A DNA stretch of 64,000 bases from an uncultured Clostridia bacterium (GTDB taxonomy: Bacteria; Bacillota; Clostridia; Oscillospirales; Ruminococcaceae). Positions within the stretch are counted from its first letter, which is position 1. Every line of letters starts with the position of its first letter. The notes below the pieces were generated by a model that worked only from the letters and a program-made list of their open reading frames with translations, was not told the DNA's origin and did not search any database. Location of the stretch: assembly GCA_944382875.1 (NCBI GenBank), contig CALWNQ010000009.1:47872-111871 (forward strand). The letters run 5' to 3'. Shown piece after piece: positions 60,500 to 64,000 of the stretch. The position numbers and the translations under genes were made by a program.

Positions 60500-61582
60500 T
60501 TGCCGGAAATAATTGTTTCTTTTTTTCAAAAACACGCGGAATATCTGCTTGATCTTTTTCTGATGATTCTTTTTTCAGCTGCGATTTTTGCTGCTTTTTT
60601 CCTTTTCCGCAAAAAAATTTCGGAGCTGAGTATCCGACTGGTAAAAAAGTTCTTAAAACGTTTTCCGCTTGCCATCTCAATTGCAGAAGGCTTTCAGAAA
60701 CCGCTCTCAGCACTGATGGTCTGCATCGGTGTATACTGGGCTTGTACCAGAATTGGAAAATTTTTCTGGCCGGAAACAACAGCTTACTTTTCCTTTCTGA
60801 ATGCCGGTATCCGGATCAGCATTATTATTGCGATCACCTGGGGGCTTTTTGCTGCCGCAAAACCGGTTACCCTCACACTGCTCGGCGATCGAGAGGAACA
60901 CGACAAAACATTGCTGCTCTTTTTTTCCAAAATTATCCAGGGCGTTCTGCTCATTATATCAGGAGCAATCATTATCCGGGAAACAGGATATGATATCACC
61001 GGTGTCGTCACCGGCATTGGTCTTGGTGGGCTGACCTTCGCACTGGCAGCACAGGACTCCGCCAGCAACCTGTTCGGTGGCATGGTCATCATTTTCGACA
61101 AGCCGTTTGCAGTGGATGACTGGATCGAAACACCGGATTTAGAGGGAATTGTCACCGATATCACCCTTAGAAGTACCCGAATTCGCACCTTTAAAGACGC
61201 GGAAATTATCATTCCCAACTCCACACTGGCTAATGTTTCCATCATTAACTGGTCACGGATGTCTAAGCGCCGGGTACATTTCACTGTTGGATTGACCTAC
61301 CAAACACCGCAGGAGAAACTCGTCGAGGCGGTCAAAGCCATCCGTAAAATTTTAGCCAGCCATCCGGACGAGGTAGTGCAGGGTTCTTCGCTGGTAACCT
61401 TCGACAGCTTTGGTGCATACAGCCTAAATATAGAAGTGTATTACTTTACATCCGGAACCTCCTGGACTGTCTATATGCAAACCAAGGAACAGATCAACCT
61501 GGAAATCCAGAGCCGCCTTGCCGAAATCGGCGTTGAGTTTGCCTATCCCACCCAGACAATTTTTCAGGAAAAACAGGACTAA
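60500..61582 (+). CDS. MscS-family mechanosensitive channel
   Basis: 360 aa, three to four N-terminal membrane helices, then the conserved pore-lining helix and beta domain (GLGGLTFALAAQDSASNLFGGMVIIFDKPFAVDDWIE near 185-220, RIRTFKDAEIIIPNSTLANVSIINWSR). Opens under membrane tension to release solutes. The start is a TTG at 60500 with AAGGAG 8 nt upstream; the frame is open a little further 5' without a site. Monocistronic. Confidence 0.9.
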   Translation: MPEIIVSFFQKHAEYLLDLFLMILFSAAIFAAFFLFRKKISELSIRLVKKFLKRFPLAISIAEGFQKPLSALMVCIGVYWACTRIGKFFWPETTAYFSFLNAGIRISIIIAITWGLFAAAKPVTLTLLGDREEHDKTLLLFFSKIIQGVLLIISGAIIIRETGYDITGVVTGIGLGGLTFALAAQDSASNLFGGMVIIFDKPFAVDDWIETPDLEGIVTDITLRSTRIRTFKDAEIIIPNSTLANVSIINWSRMSKRRVHFTVGLTYQTPQEKLVEAVKAIRKILASHPDEVVQGSSLVTFDSFGAYSLNIEVYYFTSGTSWTVYMQTKEQINLEIQSRLAEIGVEFAYPTQTIFQEKQD

Positions 61583-61588
61583 AAAAGA

Positions 61589-61625
61589 ACCTCCGGTTCC
61601 CGCATCGGGACTCCGGAGGTCTTTT
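61589..61625 (+). terminator. Terminator of mscS
   Basis: ACCTCCGG (61589-61596)/CCGGAGGT (61613-61620), followed by CTTTT; shared with the convergent tyrS end. Confidence 0.7.
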
Positions 61626-61630
61626 CATAA

Positions 61631-62851
61631 TTATGCAAGGTAGGCTCGATGGAAAATTTTCTTTCCTTTTTTGATCACAACTTCGTTTTCCAGCTTCACC
61701 TGCATGGTAGGATCAGTAGCCTTTTCGCCGTCCAGGAGGATACCACCCTGCTGCACCAGACGGCGTGCTTCGCCGTTAGAGGACGCCAATCCGCATTTCA
61801 CCAAAAGTGTCAGCAGACCAATGGAGCCACCTTTCAGGTCATCAGCAGAAATTTCAGTGGAAGGCATATTGGCGGTATCGCCACCGGCTGCGGAGAAGAT
61901 ATTGCGGGCAGCTTCGAGGCATTTTTTGGCTTCTTCCTCGCCATGGACCAGCTTGGTTAATTCAAATGCCAGGCGTTCTTTTGCAGCATTCAGCTGGGCG
62001 CCTTCGAGGGTGCGTTCCATTTCCTCAATCTCTTCAATCGGAATAAAGGTCAGGAGCTTCATGCACTTGATGACATCGGCGTCATCCACATTCCGCCAGT
62101 ACTGGAAGAAATCGTAAGGAGAAGTTTTTTCCGGATCCAGCCAGACAGCGCCGGACTGAGTTTTGCCCATCTTTTTGCCCTCGGAGTTGAGAAGCAGGGT
62201 AATGGTCATCGCAGAGGCATCCTTGCCCAGTTTTTTCCGGATCAGTTCGGTGCCACCCAGCATGTTGCTCCACTGATCGTCGCCGCCAAACTGGAGGTTG
62301 CAGCCGTATTTTTCGTAGAGGCAGAGGAAGTCGTAGCTCTGCATAATCATGTAGTTGAATTCCAGGAAAGAGAGGCCCTTTTCCATCCGCTGCTCGTAGC
62401 ATTTGGCACGGAGCATGTTGTTAACCGAGAAGCAGGCGCCGATATCCCGGATAAACTCCACGTAATTCAGATTGAGCAGCCAGTCCGCGTTGTTGACCAT
62501 CATAGCCTTGCCTTCGCCAAATTCGATAAAGCGGCTCATTTGCTTTTTGAAGCAGTCGCAGTTATGCTGGATGGTTTCGGGAGTCATCATCTGACGCATA
62601 TCGGTACGGCCAGAGGGGTCGCCAATCATAGCAGTACCGCCGCCAATCAGGGCGATGGGACGGTTGCCGGCCATCTGAAGGCGTTTCATCAGGCAGAGGG
62701 CCATAAAGTGGCCGACATGGAGGCTGTCAGCGGTGGGGTCAAAGCCAATGTAGAAGGTGGCTTTTCCCTCGTTAATCAGTTTGCTCACCAGTTCTTCATC
62801 GGTGACCTGGGCAATCAGCCCGCGGCGTTTAAGTTCTTCATAAGCGGTCAT
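61631..62851 (-). CDS. tyrS: Tyrosyl-tRNA synthetase
   Basis: A 406-aa class I synthetase. [21 protein letters not shown] carries the HIGH region, [28 protein letters not shown] binds tyrosine, and [13 protein letters not shown] is the KMSKS-like loop. A C-terminal S4-type RNA-binding domain follows (~345-406). ATG 62851 rather than 62878. Downstream of a GNAT gene in an operon led by a tyrosine T-box. Confidence 0.95.
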   Translation of the reverse strand: MTAYEELKRRGLIAQVTDEELVSKLINEGKATFYIGFDPTADSLHVGHFMALCLMKRLQMAGNRPIALIGGGTAMIGDPSGRTDMRQMMTPETIQHNCDCFKKQMSRFIEFGEGKAMMVNNADWLLNLNYVEFIRDIGACFSVNNMLRAKCYEQRMEKGLSFLEFNYMIMQSYDFLCLYEKYGCNLQFGGDDQWSNMLGGTELIRKKLGKDASAMTITLLLNSEGKKMGKTQSGAVWLDPEKTSPYDFFQYWRNVDDADVIKCMKLLTFIPIEEIEEMERTLEGAQLNAAKERLAFELTKLVHGEEEAKKCLEAARNIFSAAGGDTANMPSTEISADDLKGGSIGLLTLLVKCGLASSNGEARRLVQQGGILLDGEKATDPTMQVKLENEVVIKKGKKIFHRAYLA

Positions 62852-62867
62852 ATTTTTCTTTCCTTTC

Positions 62868-63343
62868 CTAATTAACATTTTTTTGATAATCGATGAGAGT
62901 CAAACGGTCATTCACAACTGTTTGTCTTCCTGTTCGCATATATCCCATCTTTTCATAAAGATGGCAGTTACCAGGCTCTTGCAAAAGGGTATCCAGTTCC
63001 CATATGCCAGCTCCATGAAAAGCTTCCAGTGCTTGGATGGCAGCCTGTGCGATTCCGTTGTTTTGAAACTCCGGGATAACGAAAAGCGGCCCAAGCCGGA
63101 ATCTTTCCGGTCCGCGAAGAGAGAGGTAAACCGCTCCTGCAGCCTGCCCATCCCACCATATCCGGTAATATATCCCGTTCGGATGACAGATACGAGCTTC
63201 AATTTTCGCAAGCGGCTCAAGATAAGGACTGCCCTCATCTTGGTATTTTTCGTAAAGGGCTCGGAAAGCGTGTTTCTGCATTTCCCAGACTTCACATGCT
63301 TCGGATAGGGTGGCTTTTTTCAGCAGTACCCCAAATAGAACAT
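62868..63343 (-). CDS. GNAT acetyltransferase, apparent frameshift at the start
   Basis: A GNAT fold of ~150 residues: [19 protein letters not shown], the acetyl-CoA loop region [25 protein letters not shown], and [15 protein letters not shown]. The natural-looking start is the ATG at 63343 (AGGA 6 nt upstream), but its frame stops after seven codons. One extra G in the GGGG run near 63329-63332 would join it to the GNAT frame. Otherwise a non-ATG start or an internal ATG at 63281 (137 aa) must be used. Real frameshift, sequencing error or unusual start cannot be separated here. Confidence 0.6.
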
Positions 63344-63375
63344 CTCCTTTCCTGCGTTTTGATTTTGGCAGGAAA

Positions 63376-63652
63376 TAAAAAATCCCCTGCCCGGATTTTC
63401 GGACAGAGGACGATTCAGTCAATCTGAAACGTGTTACCACCTCAGTTTACCGTTTCCTCACGAAAACGGCCTCGTCGAGTACACCAAAACGGATACTCCA
63501 ATGCGTTAACGGGCATTCCCGGCAACCCCTACTGCTTCGTTCAGGGCGCAGCTCAAAGGCGTATTCAGCTTCCTGCTTCCGCGTCCTTCCACCGACCGGG
63601 CGCTCTCTGTGCTCTGCAAAGAAAGCCTACTCTTCCTCATCATTGCTTTTTT
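63376..63652 (-). promoter_or_regulatory. Tyrosine-specific T-box riboswitch
   Basis: The minus strand has the T-box core AGGTGGTAACACG at 63442-63430. A terminator stem CCTCTGTCCG/CGGGCAGGGG (63409-63384) with T6 follows. The specifier loop GAATACGCC gives codon TAC at 63563-63561. Controls the GNAT-tyrS transcript in response to uncharged tRNA-Tyr. Class well established; codon read directly. Confidence 0.9.
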
Positions 63653-63655
63653 CTT

Positions 63656-63684
63656 ATCATAGCACACAATTTGCTCTGTGTCAA
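63656..63684 (-). promoter_or_regulatory. Promoter of the tyrS T-box operon
   Basis: Minus-strand TTGACA (63684-63679) and TATGAT (63661-63656), 17-bp spacer. Confidence 0.85.
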
Positions 63685-63704
63685 TCTTTATTTTAAAATT
63701 ACAC

Positions 63705-63733
63705 TTGACAAAAACAACTTTGTCTGATATAAT
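63705..63733 (+). promoter_or_regulatory. Promoter of tRNA-Ser
   Basis: TTGACA (63705-63710) and TATAAT (63728-63733), 17-bp spacer; back to back with the tyrS leader promoter, whose -35 is 20 bp away. Confidence 0.85.
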
Positions 63734-63751
63734 AAGTAATGTTCTCGGCAT

Positions 63752-63844
63752 GGAGAAGTCGCCTAGCTTGGTTTATGGCGCACGACTGGAACTCGTGTAT
63801 GGGCTAATACCCCATCGAGGGTTCGAATCCCTCCTTCTCCGCCA
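63752..63844 (+). tRNA. tRNA-Ser (anticodon GGA)
   Basis: Acceptor GGAGAAG/CTTCTCC, anticodon stem CACGA/TCGTG with loop CTGGAAC (anticodon GGA, reads TCC/TCT), a long variable arm (TATGGGCTAATACCCCA) typical of Ser, T-arm GGTTCGAATCC, and encoded CCA after discriminator G. Confidence 0.95.
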
Positions 63845-63884
63845 TCATATCCACAATCCTTGCGACAGGTATTGTGGTAATAAG

Positions 63885-63915
63885 AAACTCCCTCGAGTGA
63901 TCGGGGGAGTTTTTG
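63885..63915 (+). terminator. Terminator of tRNA-Ser
   Basis: AAACTCCC (63885-63892)/GGGGAGTTT (63904-63912), followed by TTTTGTG. Confidence 0.7.
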
Positions 63916-63929
63916 TGTTATGTAAAAAT

Positions 63930-63998
63930 CTCCGCCCAGGCGAACCCGGACGGAGTGGGAAAAAGGTTGAGGTGATGCTTCATATGAGCATGCCCCAT
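63930..63998 (-). ncRNA. Putative small structured RNA, copy 2 (inverted)
   Basis: The minus-strand sequence matches the copy at 35404-35474 over nearly its whole length: ATGGGG..., GCATCACCTCA, CCTTTTTCCCACTCCGTCCGGGTTCGCC. The terminator stem CTCCGTCCGGG-TTCG-CCTGGGCGGAG is fully paired, including a C-G where copy 1 has a C-A mismatch. Its promoter would lie beyond the window edge. It is convergent with tRNA-Ser. Confidence 0.55.
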
Positions 63999-64000
63999 GA

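Noticed and set aside
1..64000. Prophage, integrative element or CRISPR in the window
   Set aside because: No integrase, transposase, phage structural gene, attachment duplication at the tRNA 3' ends or regular spacer repeat was seen; the tRNA-adjacent repeats lack any tRNA-end duplication.

Overview
The window looks like a chromosomal segment of a gut-type clostridium, probably Oscillospirales/Oscillospiraceae-like. The assignment is inference. It rests on two T-box riboswitches, an indolepyruvate:ferredoxin oxidoreductase, many Cys-lipoproteins with acidic Ser/Glu-rich linkers, strong AGGAGG ribosome sites, sigma-A promoters with 17-bp spacers and mid-range GC. No phage, transposase, CRISPR array or replication origin was seen.

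Layout. 0-4.3 kb: a glycosidase-like protein divergent from a sugar-phosphate epimerase, then a small-protein/lipoprotein pair. 4.3-8.3 kb: a minus-strand WXG100 operon encoding two WXG100 proteins, an attenuator hairpin, a third WXG100 protein, a 63-aa helical hairpin, a lipoprotein and a lipase-like protein whose helical tail is at the C-terminus. It resembles a type VII secretion effector locus, but no secretion ATPase is present. 8.3-17.6 kb: metabolism and envelope genes (ACT protein, arylacetate-CoA ligase, divergent deacetylase, malic enzyme, URO-D-like protein, aminotransferase, aldo/keto reductase, CapA).

17.8-22 kb: ribulose-phosphate epimerase followed by three Rnf/Nqr-type membrane proteins (D, E and A) and a membrane-anchored glycosidase-like protein. 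The E and A subunits lack all four cysteines that normally bind the intramembrane iron-sulfur cluster, and subunits C, G and B are absent. 22-30.4 kb: Smr, MATE and a serine hydrolase; trpS under a Trp T-box; iorB, iorA and a second arylacetate-CoA ligase. 30.7-36 kb: an amino-acid ABC importer, a sigma-like/membrane/cyclophilin fusion, tRNA-Arg, a small structured RNA behind two Spo0A-type boxes, and an HD-domain protein.

36-48.5 kb: Trk potassium uptake, metA, DUF1858, trmK/Nif3, a eukaryote-type glycogen branching enzyme, a sigma factor with a tRNA remnant just behind it, zinc-ribbon proteins, GDPD and an ABC-F ATPase. 48.6-64 kb: a large FtsX-type ABC exporter, two AraC regulators next to a URO-D-like protein and a GH4 glycosidase, an epimerase/acyl-CoA synthetase fusion, MscS, and a tyrS operon under a Tyr T-box, back to back with tRNA-Ser. 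A second inverted copy of the small structured RNA closes the window.

The strongest candidates for undescribed biology are the cysteine-less Rnf-like DEA module, the lipase/WXG100 locus, the sigma-like/cyclophilin fusion, and the repeated tRNA-adjacent RNA with Spo0A-like boxes.
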